Shown in pieces: positions 22,164 to 34,285 of a DNA stretch of 64,000 nt. This DNA comes from Adiantum capillus-veneris. Lineage: Eukaryota > Streptophyta > Polypodiopsida > Polypodiales > Pteridaceae. The stretch spans positions 1,650,997-1,714,996 of the forward strand of contig CM043964.1 of NCBI GenBank assembly GCA_014529385.2. The letters are read 5' to 3'. The number at the start of each line of letters is the position of its first letter. Positions within the stretch are counted from its first letter, which is position 1. Both the position numbers and the translations under genes were made by a program. Below the pieces are notes generated by a model, which did not search any database, was not told the origin of the DNA, and saw only the letters and a program-made list of their open reading frames with translations.

Positions 22164-25100
22164 ATGGCAAGTGTAGCATTTCCAACATTTAAAGAAAAGA
22201 AGAAAGAGGATTTGGTAACAGACTTCCTAGATGACTTTGAAGTAGCATGTGTAGTGAGCAACAAGGATACGGATGAATCCCGGGTTAGAATCTTTAAGCA
22301 TCTCATGAAGCTAGAAGCTAGATCATGGTACAATGCACTTCCACAAGCAACCAAGGATGACTGGGAACCCTTAAAAGCCGCTTTTAAGAGGCGCTTTGGG
22401 GGAGGTACCACTTCAAAAAAGTTGTGGGACAAGTTGAGAGACTTGAAGCAGGAGGGTCTTTTAGAATATGCCACCTATGAGCCCAAATTTGTGGATTTGT
22501 GGGAACGGTGGGTTGAGTCACTGGCTAGGGGGGAAGCTGCACCCGATTTTCTAAAACAATATCGGTTCACTCATGGCTTATGGCCGCTTCTCAAGGAGAA
22601 GGTGAAAGGTAGATTCCCGTCTACGTACGAGTTAGCCGTTGAGATTGCTCGCCTTAAAGACAAGAAGCTACGAATGAAAGACAAAGAAACCGAGTCAACA
22701 GAATCACGAACATCGTGTCGACCAGCAACTACGACAACCACCATTCCACCACCACCACCGGCTCTTGGGGTAAGAGATGACCAACAAGATATGTTGGCCC
22801 ATATTACTGACCAACTGCAGAATTTGTCTCTCCACTTAATACAACAAGGGAGGAGTCAAGAAAGAGATCAAGACCCTGGAAGAGCACGACGACAAAACAT
22901 GGAGTATCATTGCTACAACTGCGGAGAAGACGGTCACGGTATGTACTACTGTCCCAAACCACGACAAAACTATAATAGAGGAGGTAGGAGGAACCAATTG
23001 TCACCCCCTAGAGAAAGAACACCCCAACCCCGAGCACCACCCCCACCAACACAGATTCTACGTCCACCCCAGACACCACTACAAGCATCCATCCCACCTC
23101 TTCCACCAACCCCACCACCTGATCGCCCTGTAAACATCATAAGGCTAGAAGATAAAGGAAAAGCCATAGTAGTGGATCCACCCAGAGCAAAGGAGAGGGA
23201 CAAGGGTAAGGAGAAGGTAACCTTTTTAGAACCACTTGAAGCCATGACTGTGAAAAGAGCTAGGAGGGAGAAAGCTACACAATCAGATGATGAGAGAAGC
23301 ATGAGAGGAGAAACTAGCAAGAGGCCATCCAGGCCACGACAGAAATTGGGCATCACCGACTTCCAGCTAGGGGAAAGTTCTAAGCCCTATGATCTAACAT
23401 TGTATGTGGCAGAGCAAGGACCGAAGATTACATGGCCACAGCTGCTACATCTTGCACCAAAAGTAAGGCGACAATGGTCTAAAATGGTAAGTACAAGACG
23501 CTCCAAAACAAAGGTAGCCGGAGCAATTTCGGGATGCAACATGGATGACATCCTTCCAATTGTCGACGTAAACATAAAAGGAAAGAGGGTTGGAAACACC
23601 TACATTGATGGAGGTGCACAAATCTGTGTAATGAGCGAAGCTATGATGCTTCGATTAGGGCTCGAGGTTGACAGGCCTTCTCCATGCAAGGCAAAGATGG
23701 CAAACAACGCAAAAGTAAAGTGTGTGGGTGTGGTAAGTGCCATGAAAATCAAAGCTTTCAACACTGAGATAGAGGTAGATGTTTTTGTAATGCCTACTAA
23801 GGGGGAGGGCTATCCACTAATTTTGGGAAGGCCATGGTTGATGGCCATGAAGGCAAAAAAGGACTGGGGTACTGGCCTTCTACGCATGACCGGTAAGAAA
23901 GGGGAGACAATCTACTACGACATGAGGATTGGCAAGCAGAAGCAAATGAATCTGGAAACATCGGCAGATGAAACCACTAGAGAATCTTCCAGTTCTGAGG
24001 AGGAGGACACATCCACCGACGAAAGTGATAGCTCCATTGATGTGATGGGTATCATTATGAAGGATCCACAAAGGGTAAGCACACATGGTGATCCATCACC
24101 AAAAGGGCAACCCAATGAAGAGGAGAGCAAATCACCTGGCCTAGGAGGAAGTAGGTTGAAGGGTATGTTTTCTACGGAATTAACACTTGAGGAGAAAGAT
24201 AGTTTTTTGCAAATGTTGATGGGATTTCCTAACCTGTTCATTGACAACTATGAAAGAATCACAGGTATTATAGTGGTGGAACATCATATTAAGCTGAAGG
24301 AAGGGGTAAAACTAGTTGTGCAAAAGCTACGACAACTGGGGGTCATACAAGAAAAGGCACTCTTGGCCGAGGTAAGGAAACTGCTGGAGGCGGGATTCAT
24401 CTATCCTATAGGAAACTCAGAATGGGTGTCACCGGTAGTAGTGACGCCTAAAAATAATGGTAAGTGGAGGGTCTGTGTTGACTACAAACCACTAAATGCA
24501 ACTACAAAGAGAGACCACTTTACTCTCCCTTTCTTGGATGAAATTCTGAATGAAGTAGCGGGTTTTGAATGCTATACCGTCTGTGATGGTTATTCTGGAT
24601 ACTTTCAAATACGCATAGCCTTGGAAGATCAGCTAAAAACCACTTTTATCACGCCATGGGGTTTTTTTGCATACAGGGTTATGCCATTTGGTCTCACAAA
24701 TGCACCTGCCACATTCCAAAGATATGTCACATATGTTTTTCAACCGTTATTTGGAACATCCATAAGAGTGTTCATTGATGATTTTTGTATATATAGCTCC
24801 CGTATTTCACATTTAGAAAAGGTAACTGAAGGTTTGGCCAGGTTGCAGAGCCTAGGTGGTCAATTAAATGTGGATAAATGCCACATTGGGGAGAGTAAAG
24901 TCATTCTACTAGGCCATGAAATTTCAGCAAAAGGTATCAACGCCGACCCAAGTAAGGTGTCCGCACTCATAGCCCTACCTTCACCAACGACCGCACGTCA
25001 ACTGGTCTCTTTTCTATAGAAGGTGAGGTACTTAACTAGATTCATACATCTACTATCACAACTTGCTCTACCACTGCAACAACTCACTCAACGATCAACT

Positions 25101-27239
25101 TTCACTTGGCACGAGGAAAGCGAACATCACTACAACAAGGTAAAGGAGGTCTTAGCCACTCTGCCAACTATCTCACCACCTAAGTGGGATGAAAAATTCT
25201 ATGTCACCTCAAGTGTTGGTGATGACTCATTGGGAGCTGTGCCACTCCAAAAGGATACGACGACATCTTTCATGAGGCCAATCTACTTCTCTAGTCGAAT
25301 GATGACAGTAGGAGAGAAAGGTTTCACCCATGTGGAACACTTAGTCCTAGCTCTTAGATTTGCAACTACAAAGTTTAGGTCATATTTGCTGCCTAAGCAA
25401 TTTGTGATTCTAACCACGGATGAAATATTTCCCTATGTTGTACAACACATGGATGTGTCTGCTAGAATTACTAAATGGCTAGTTCGTCTGCAAGAGTTTG
25501 ACTACACGGTACAGGTAGAAAGCACGACTAGGGCAAGTTTGGGGGGACTCATGACCTACCAAGTCTTTGAAAGGAAGGAGAAGCAATCTAAGGAAGGAGA
25601 AGTCCGATTACCTCCAGTACCACCGATGGTAGAAGGAGCATACTCTCTCTACTTTGATGGAGCCTACAAGCGAGCGTCCGACAAAGCAGCTGCAGGCATA
25701 GTGGTCTTTGATGACAAAGGGACAAAGGTATTTTCGTTGGGCCAATTGTTAGATTCACATTCTAACAATGAAGCTGAGTATGCATCACTAACCAAGGGTC
25801 TACAATGGTGCGTCTCGCAAGGTGTACAACGCCTTAATGTATTTGGGGATGCTCTACTTCTGGTAAGGCAAGTAAATGGAGCATGGACATGCAAGAATCC
25901 TAGTTTAAGGACTCACTTAAGTGGTGTAAAAACCTTGTTGGGTAAGTTTGAAGAAGTTCAAATACATCATATCCCAAGGGCTCAAAACCAAGAAGCAGAT
26001 GCCCTAGCAAGTGAAAGACTACAGGAAGTGGTGGTTGGAGCAATAAAACTAAAGCTCCCTCTATTTCAAGGAAGTGATGCCTTGCCTGACATCATGCATT
26101 TTTTGGAAATAGGAGAATGCCCATGAGATTTAACAAAGGGACAGAAGCAATGGCTGACGCGGAAGGCCACAAGGTATCGACTCATCAATGACGGTTTGTA
26201 CTGTAAGGGTAAGGACCAAATACTCAGGAAGGTCCCTCTCTCTCAAGAAATCACGGGAGTAATTGCTAGCTGTCACGACGGGGTTTGTGGTGGTCACTTT
26301 TCCCTAGACATAACAAGTAGGAAAATCTTGTAGGCAGGCTTCATATGGCCTAGCCTCAACCATGATGTACACCATTGGTGCAAAATGTGTAAGTTGTGTC
26401 AAAAGGCTGGCACTAGGTCACTTATGCCTGAACCACAGACACCTATTCTCTCATATGGCCCATTTGAAAAATGGGGTATCGATGCCATTGGGCCATTACC
26501 TAGGGCCAACTCAGGAAAATTCTACATTATCATGGGGGTCGACTACATGACTAGATGGGCAGAGGCTACAGCCACCACTAGAATCACAGCGGTAGAGGTA
26601 GCTAAATTTATCTACGAGCACATATGCTGTAGGTTTGGCACACCTTTAGAGATCATCTCTGATAGAGGGCCTGGTTTCAGAGCAGACTTGGTAGGAGAAT
26701 TAATGCAGAAACTGGGCATTACAAGGAGGCACTCTTCACCATATTACCCTCAATGTAATGGCCTAGTTGAAAAGGTAAATGGAATGGTTTTTAAAATTAT
26801 TACCAAGCAGGTAAAAAATCATCCTGGAGACTGGGATAAGTATCTACTACCAGCTTTATGGGCCTACAGAACTTCATTTCGTACATCCTTGGGATTCACA
26901 CCGTATCATCTAGTATTTGGTAAGGAAGCAATCTTGCCCATTGAAGTGCAACTACAAAGTCTCAGAGTAATGGCAAGCCAGCTTCAACAGCCCAACATGC
27001 ATTTGAGAGATCACATCATACTCTTGGAAAGACTGCAGCTAGACAGAGAAGAAGCAATAAATTATTATGCAGCACAAGCAGAGCATAGACAGCTTAGCTT
27101 TAACGAGCATCTCCGGAAAAAAGAATTGAAGAAAGGAATGTTGGTGCTCCGCTACGACAATCGCTTCGACACGCGCAAGGATAAGAAACTTCTACTCCGA
27201 TGGGAAGGCCAATGGAAGCTACCAGCTTATGGAGGCTGA
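22164..27239 (+). pseudogene. gag-pol polyprotein of Tat element 1 (three internal stops)
   Basis: The ATG at 22164 (MASVAFPTFKEKKKEDLV) is chosen; an upstream GTG in the same frame is not a plant start. Domains: retrotransposon gag (about residues 1-180, with ARSWYNALPQ); CCHC knuckle CYNCGEDGHGMYYC; protease with DGGAQICVMS and LILGRPWLM; reverse transcriptase with FGLTNAPATF and FIDDFCIYS; RNase H with LVLALRFATTKFRSYLL; a second RNase H (YFDGAYK, NNEAEYA, FGDALLL, NQEADAL); integrase with GIDAIGPLP, SDRGPGFRADL and CNGLVEKVNG. Stops at 25017 (TAG), 26124 (TGA) and 26331 (TAG) leave the frame unchanged. Near 27228 a frameshift moves the last about 55 codons (to 27393) to another frame. Confidence 0.9.
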
Positions 27240-27405
27240 TGGAAAACTTTATAAATCCAGGGTAAATGGTTGGCGACTTAAACCTTATTTTCTTCGATTT
27301 GACCAGGCTCCACCAATTGACATTCCAGATGAGGACACACCATCAACCGCCACCTCCTACGATAATGATCAAACAAATGAGCTAGAGACATGAATTCCTC
27401 TAGCC

Positions 27406-27421
27406 AAAAGGGGAGGGCTAA
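27406..27421 (+). promoter_or_regulatory. Polypurine tract of Tat element 1
   Basis: AAAAGGGGAGGGCTAA directly before the 3' LTR start TGATGGGG. The core GGGAGGGCTAAT is shared with Tat element 2. It is the second-strand priming site. Confidence 0.8.
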
Positions 27422-27880
27422 TGATGGGGGCTTTTCACAAGCCAAGCTCCCATACCCCTCTTCTCTCGTCCCCACCCCATGAAAACCCCCTCTTATGGAG
27501 GGAGTGATAAAAGGCATTGGAAAAAGTAAGAAAAAAATAAAGTATGATTATGTAAATATATAAGAAAGGTAAAATAGTCCACCTCATGCCTGCGGGGTAG
27601 CCCATCCCCACCTTGCCTCCTTTTTCTTCACTATTGCCCCGCCGGGTGTCCCTTTTCCTCTTCTCCACTCAAAAGGTCAACCCTCTCTCTCTTCCCCTTG
27701 TCCTTTCTCCTTTCTCTCTCCCCTCAAGCTACCCACCTCTCACCAATAATGCATTATAACTCACCAATAATGCACCCTAACTCACATGCAACTTACCCTA
27801 TCTTCCAAAATAGTATACCCCACCTCCTCTTTCTCTCTCCTATCATATCCCATGACCCAAATACCCCCCTCTCTCTCTAA
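27422..27880 (+). repeat. Truncated 3' LTR of Tat element 1
   Basis: It matches the first about 460 bp of the 5' LTR with few differences and stops abruptly after CTCTCTAAAG; the 5' LTR continues with GGCGCCATG where this one changes to unrelated GTTAATG. ORFs within it (27435-27668) are LTR sequence. Confidence 0.88.
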
Positions 27881-28559
27881 AGTTAATGTTAATACTCAGG
27901 GAGGTGACTCGGATGGGGTACAGAGACTCTTTGAGATCGTCAATCTCAAGAAGTGAACCTTAATAAGAAAACACAACAACTCTACAAGCAAACCAACACT
28001 CAATGATGAGGGAAATCTGCCTATGTCCTTTCTCATAGCTCTAGGTCATCACGCCAGTTCGGCACTCAAACAGACTCAAAATGCAACGAAACTTTAGGAG
28101 GAGGTCTAGGACATCTAGAGGCACTATCCTAGCAAATCTGGTCACAATCTGAAAAGGTGCCAATATGACGATCCATCATGAAAATGTTCCTAAAAACTGC
28201 AACAGAACATACCAAAAAGGTCACCTTATGGTTTAGGAATACTCTCCTATGGTCAAAACAACTATAAGAAATAATTTAAGCACTCAAATCTGAATGTACA
28301 TCTCACAGACACGTAGTCGCGAACCTGAACAAAAGTGACAATGCTTACACTTGAATTAAAAAGAGAAGATAGAGGAACACAATGCAAGTTCTGAATAAAA
28401 ATGGATTACCAAATCATTAGTTGCGATGCTTACAAGTTTGGAGCAGCTCGTAGCTTGAGCGTACGTTTTCAGAGCTCCTGTCTTCTCTAAAAATAAGCCT
28501 CCTTTCAAATTAAGATTATTGACCATTATACCTAGGGCATTCTAAATGGCCAGTGGCTG
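27881..28559. other. No gene recognised
   Basis: A mixed-composition stretch between the truncated LTR and LINE-like sequence. No sustained ORF, terminal repeat or RNA gene is seen. Confidence 0.4.
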
Positions 28560-29640
28560 GTTCACATGTACCTTTACAATTGTCACGACAGAGTTTTCTC
28601 AACAGCTTGCCTCATGGGGAGACACATCTTGTTGGTATGCACAAATGACAAATTGGCTCAATCTCCATGGTTTTGACATAGATAGACTACCCCCTTTCTA
28701 GTATTCACTGGATGGGCCCTCCTTGTCTCTCACCCAAACCGAGATCACTCAGCTCATCAGACAAGCCTTGATTTAGTTAGACACTAGGAGGACATGGATA
28801 CATCCTATGCATGTGCTTTTGGCACGAAGATGAATTTCTATAGAGAGCATGTACTTGATCTTACATAGGATGGTTTTGTGATGAAACCCGCCTTCATGGA
28901 CACTCATCTATCCCATGGATTAAGATGTCCAATTGGATAGATGTGCACATTGTCAGATTAGTAAGGGATTGAGATTGGTAGATTTAGAGGAATACCATCA
29001 GAGGCTAGGAATAATTCAGTTACTCCATATAAAGCCGTAGATAGAGTTACATCATAAATTTCACTGCCCAATCTACTATGAGATACATGGAAATTTCCAC
29101 TCCCTATTCAGAGAGGGTTTTGGACCACTGGCCAAAGCTATGAGATATTAAGATCAGAGATGTTTTGGGTTGTTTTTATTGGAGCTGAGAGAGACTCATG
29201 AGGAGAGTAAACAGTAGGAGACACTCACATAGGGAGATCAATGATTTCTCAGATTACATGCACGACATTCAGATGAGCAGGCATCACAACAGACTTTAGA
29301 GTCCACCTGTACTAGAGATACAATCATTGATAGGGCCACTGAGCTTCTGAGATCCAGACACCCATGTTCATCAAGACAGTGGTGGAAGTTGCATTAGAGG
29401 GTCCAAACTATTCTAGCACAACATGGGAGATGCCCAATCAGAGTACTCACTAAGGAGGACATTGATGAGCTCTGTGAAAGACCGATTTTGGATATCATAG
29501 GACAACATCTTTATTCTAGCATTTCAGTCTGTCGCTTCATGTCATTTCATCCCATTTCATTTTGTTTTGTTTCCCTTTATCTCAATTTAGTTTTATTTTT
29601 CTAGTCTTCTACACATACATTGTATTAGCTTCACCATTTG
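28560..29640 (+). pseudogene. LINE ORF2 C-terminal remnant
   Basis: Broken frames give WYAQMTNWLNLHGFDIDRLP, then SLDGPSLSLTQTEITQLI and RRTWIHP, then EIGRFRGIPSEARN and QRGFWTTGQSYEILR. This order resembles the region after the reverse transcriptase in some plant LINE proteins, where a Cys/His segment (CQLC...H...C type) follows; the Cys residues are largely lost. It ends before a CT-rich tract at 29706. No RT precedes it. The assignment is by resemblance only. Confidence 0.4.
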
Positions 29641-29701
29641 TAAACTCTTTTGTCTCATAGGTCACTTTGGCCTTTTGAAGCTGTTAATGTATCATTTCTT
29701 T

Positions 29702-29705
<4 letters not shown>

Positions 29706-29736
<31 letters not shown>
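29706..29736. repeat. (CT)n microsatellite
   Basis: About 30 bp of CT between two LINE fragments. Confidence 0.9.
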
Positions 29737-29889
29737 ATGATTGGGTCTCTTATAGAAAAGTTGTTTGGGTGCATAATGGGGATGAAATTCAATGATTGGC
29801 CTGAAGAGAATGACAAGCTTGCCAAAGGAAAAACGGGGTTTTTATGATTCCATAGCAACATTGATCATCGTGTCACTCTGCGTGTACTT

Positions 29890-31480
29890 ATGGAGGAAAG
29901 TCTGTTGAAAGGCAAGCGATTATACTTTTGTTTTGTAGACTTTAAGAAAGCCTTTGATATGATTCCACCCAGTGAGCTTATGCTTGCGGTTTCTCGAATC
30001 TATGAGAAGGTGATCAGTCAATTGTGCATGGGAAGAGAAATTTTAAAAAAAAATTGTAGGCACTACTGGGGTTAAACAAGGAGATCCATTGTCACCAACT
30101 CTCTTTGGTCTATGCATCAATCAACTGGAACAACTGGTACTTGACTTTATGCAAGAAGAAGGCATTGAAGAGGTCATTATTCGCAATGCGGTAATCATGC
30201 TTTTGTTGTATGCAGATGATGTAGTGCTTCTAGCACACACTTTAGAAGATGCACAAACGTTTATGGTTGTCCTTGAGAACTTTTGCTTGCATAGTGGGCT
30301 GATTGTGAATGAATCCAAAACAAAGACTATGCTTGTGAAGACCAACCATAAGGAGAATCCATGCATTGTGTACAACAATGAGATACTTGAAGTTGTTGAG
30401 AGCTTCAAGTACCTTGGCCTTGAGTTCCATCCAATCAAAAGTGGCATGAATGTGCTATGTGTCATATGGAAGCGGGAAAGAGAGCATATTATGCATTTGA
30501 GAACACGTGTAATGCGGGAAACATCAAGTGTTGGGTTCTCAAGAAGTACCTTTTTGATGCATTGGTGACACCGGTTCTTCTTTATGGAGTTGAAGTGTGG
30601 GACAGAAGCATCTCAAACTCTGCTTGGAAGAGTTTGAGAATGTCCAAAAGCATTTTCTTACAAACTTTCTCCAAGTTAAGACACAAACACCATATATGCT
30701 CCTACTTCTTGAGTCAGGATCTATTCCAATTGAGGTTATGGACATGGAGAGGGTCATGGAGTACATGATAAAGACGCGTCAAAACCCCTCACAATGACTT
30801 TCTACAATTGCATGGGAGGCAAGCAAAAAAGTTCAAAAGATGGATCAAATCAAGATCTTGAGCATGGGATGGATGCAAGACATAAAGAAGTGGTTTGGGA
30901 GATGGATTGCATTACACTTGCTACATGATGCTCCAATTGACTCCCAAGTGAATGAAGCTTTTCTACAATGACCATCTATTACAGCTAGGGAGAAATCCGG
31001 TGGGTCATGCTTCCTACATTACACCACCCATATTGCCCCCAACTACAAATCCATGTTCTTCGCTGAAAGAGGAAACCGTACTCACACTTACATGCTTGAG
31101 CCTATACCCTTGTCGGTGATACACACTATCGCATCCATTTGGCTTAGCTCCCATTTCCTTTGATGTGAGACAAGGAGTTAGGTAAATGGAGAAGAGTCAA
31201 ATCGATTGTGCACATTATGCTCACTGCAAGTTCAAGAGTTTGAGTACCACACATTACTAGAGTGCCCAGTTTTTGGTCATATCTGAACTTGCTTCTCTCA
31301 CATTTTCAGCCATGACTTAGAACTACACACTTTATTCTCCCAGCCACAGTGTGGGCTCTCCATATTGCAACACTCATCACCACAATCTGGGAGCATCGTG
31401 AGTTACTCATCAGCCTTACACATACTACATCACATGTAACTTTGATCCCATAGGTCATAGTTGACCTCCCAGGCTGATAA
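29890..31480 (+). pseudogene. Non-LTR retrotransposon (LINE) reverse transcriptase, broken
   Basis: Reverse-transcriptase motifs appear in order: LYFCFVDFKKAFDMIPPSEL; then, after a frame change in an A-run near 30050, GVKQGDPLSPTLFGLCIN; then LLYADDVVLLAHT with the catalytic YADD; then NESKTKTMLV and FKYLGLEF. Downstream are LLYGVEVWDRSISNS and, near 31205-31275, RLCTLCSLQVQEFEYHTLLE then CP, a Cys/His segment typical of the LINE C-terminus. The endonuclease is missing, so the copy is 5'-truncated. It ends in TCTAATCTA repeats leading into CT-rich DNA. Several frameshifts and stops make it inactive. Confidence 0.8.
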
Positions 31481-31494
31481 TAAAATCTATCTAA

Positions 31495-31510
31495 TCTATC
31501 TAATTTATCT

Positions 31511-31561
<51 letters not shown>
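31495..31561. repeat. TCTAATCTA then (CT)n tail tract
   Basis: About four units of ATCTATCTA/ATCTAATT grade into CT repeats; likely the grown 3' tail of the LINE. Confidence 0.75.
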
Positions 31562-33196
31562 AGATTCCACAATTCATTCACATTACACTATAAATACCCC
31601 AAGATCTCTACATGAGCATCTAGACACATAGAGGTATATACTACTATCACTGACATATAACGTACCTCAGTAACTCCAAATAAATTATGAAATTCTCTAC
31701 AAAAAACCCCTTTTTAGCACCACTTTGAACTAATCCCAAATGGCCACTCTGTAAAGCCATAGTGTAATTCAACCTTCCCAAATTGGAATCACCAAGTCCC
31801 CCACCACATTCCAATAACCTGACGCTTGTAAACAATGAGCCTCAAAAGTGGGAAAAATTATATGTAACCTCATCTCCCTACAAATTTGATTGGCAAGCCA
31901 TTACTTCCAAATAGCTTCCAATTCTTCATACTCACTGCAAATCGTGGTGAGCTTAAAAAACCTCTGATGGCACATTTACCAAGGCGACCTAAATGGTGCA
32001 GAAGTGGCCCCTAGCAAAACTTTAATTTCCCATATCTTGGCCATTTGAGATACGATTTCCAATAAAAAAGAACAATATTCTCCATAAATTTAACACTCCA
32101 CAACTATCAACTTGCATAGGCTCTGACCATCTCGTTGTACTCGTCCAATCCGGTGAGAATCTACAAAGCACTCATCCCTTCAAATGGTCATATCTTGAGT
32201 GATACCTCTCTAATTGTCAATCCGTTTTCATGATATGTCATGGTTATAATGTGAAATTAAAACGTTCACCCAAAATTTTATGCCTTTTGATATGAGGGAC
32301 CAAATGCCACAATGTACATAATGTTAAATGAGTGAGAACAATTGCCCCAGATGCAGTCACGTGCATACCTTACTATTGGGGTGGCAAGGCACTGGATGTG
32401 GAGCCATGCCATGTTTTATCACATTATATCATGTCAAATTTGTTTAATAAATGTACATATGTCAAGTGCATGGAGATGTCAGTGCGAGTGGTCTCGTTAA
32501 AAAGAGCAAGTTTTATGCATAGCCATAATAAACAATGCGTCTAAAGTGATTTCCAAGTGGAACAATAAGTTTAAACATGTAATTTGATCCCAACTAGAGT
32601 TTTCCACAATTTTAAGGATTTCTCCTAGCTTGTTTGGGTTTTTTATCAACAAAAATGGGCATTTTTGAACTAAAAATGGCCAGAAATGGTCATAGAATGG
32701 TAAAAAATGGCCCAGAATGCCACATCACTCATGGTTAAATGACTATTAGATCTAGAGGATCATTTTAAAATAGTTATTTTGATCACTTTGATCCTCTTTG
32801 TGAAAGGATACAAAGGCTCCTTCCATGGTATGCTAATGTAGTCTCGCGTTGTTCCAACCATGTATTTGAGTGTGTGGGGAATCCAATTAGGATTTTCACT
32901 CCTCACAAAGGTGTGTGGAATTGTCTATGTAAGTACAAAATCTTCCACAAAATGGCCTTGAAAAAGAATTGAAGGTGTAAGAATGTGTTCTTGAAAGTGC
33001 AATCAAGCACTTTACCTATGCAATAGGGAGCAACTCCACATGCTATTTTGTCATTTTGTGCAGAATTTATGTTGATGCCATTTTTTGCATAACAGGTACC
33101 TTATAGTATTCTATGGTTTGTGTTATATAGCACATGTTGTTTCCACTCTCTTTCTCCTTGTTTTGGGCAGTTTTCACATCAGGTGTAGCATTTACC
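31562..33196. other. Unassigned region before a Copia gag
   Basis: No coding family is recognised. Phrases around 32575-32720 resemble the reverse complement of about 1955-2110. The last several hundred bases before 33197 probably include the leader of the Copia element, but no LTR or primer site was found. Confidence 0.3.
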
Positions 33197-34285
33197 ATGG
33201 CTGACAACAACACAGATATGTTCAAGATGTTTGTTGCTGAGAGGACAGATTGGATGGGGAAAATTACCCTATGTGGGCTTATATGATGCAACATGTTCTT
33301 GTGTCAAAGGGTGTTTGGAACATTTTCTAGGGAATTGATGTACGTTCTAGTTTTGAGGATACAGGCAATGTTGAGGATGTTGGAGGTCTTGCTACAAGGA
33401 TTGCTATTGTTAGAGTTGTTTTGCCTAGGGAAAACAAGCTCGTTGGGGTGTAAAGGATGCGTAGGCTCATGCATTCATTTTGTTGTCTGTGAAGCACACT
33501 ATTACTCCGCACATTTGTTCAACAAAACAGACTTGTGATATATTCTTGTTGGTCTTTATGCAAGTCGCAATGAGGCAAAAAATGTATTGCTGTATAAAGA
33601 GCTGGAGTTAAAGATTATGTATGAGGAAGATGGAGACTTTCCTTGCTCCTGTCAAGGATATCTATGACCAAATTATTTTTGCAAGTGAAGTCATTTCAAA
33701 TAGTTCCCTTGTGCAGACTGTTCTTGATGCCTTGCCAGATTCTTACCCGACTTTTTCTAGTACTTTGGAGACTTATGAACCAAGGAAATCTTGAAATTGT
33801 CAAGTTTGTTGCATTATGCAAATTGCTATTGCAATAGTTTCTTTCTAGGAAAAACAAGAGTAGATAGCATGCAGTTGAACAGGTCTTTATTTTGCTGCTA
33901 AAAGAAAAGGTGGTAACAATAATGCAACCACTTCTCATGGTTCTTCTACCAGTGGAAAATTACATGTTCCTAATGCTTCTTCTTGTAGCAATTTGTTTGG
34001 AAATTCTGGTGATAAGGGAAAAAAGATGTGTTGACATTATTGTAAAGCTAATGATCACTTGATCAAGAAGTGTCCTAAGTTGAAGGTCAAAGAGGGTTAG
34101 AAGAAAGAGATTGGTTCCACTAATAATGCTGGTTCTTCCACAAATGCAGCTATTGTTGAGTCTTTTGTGAAAGGAGACTGTGATGCTGATGTTGATGTAG
34201 AATGCACTTTTAGTGCAGAGTGCACTTATAATCCCGTTGTCCCCATGATGGCTGCATGTCAGTTGTTGCAAGTTCACATGTGATT
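33197..34285 (+). pseudogene. Copia gag fragment with zinc-knuckle remnant
   Basis: ATG at 33197 gives MADNNTDMFKMFVAERTDW, then a frame change gives NYPMWAYMMQHVLVSKGVW, the start of a Copia gag. Near 33660-33790 a frame reads IYDQIIFASEVISNSSLVQ and LDALPDSYPTF, the UBN2-type gag segment. Near 34030-34080 HYCKANDHLIKKCPK is a damaged CCHC knuckle with a stop inside. No pol follows; the fragment ends about 34285. Confidence 0.65.

Larger units (their letters stand above)
19738..27880 (+). mobile_element. Tat-lineage Ty3 retrotransposon (element 1), 3' LTR truncated
   Basis: Order: 5' LTR (19738-21303), primer site, leader with small ORFs, gag-pol in one frame (22164-27239, three stops and one terminal frameshift), polypurine tract, and the first 459 bp of the 3' LTR. 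A second RNase H domain between the usual RNase H and the integrase places it in the Tat lineage. The 3' LTR breaks off at 27880 within the U3, so no target duplication can be read. The left flank is the zinc-knuckle Ty3 fragment. Confidence 0.9.
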
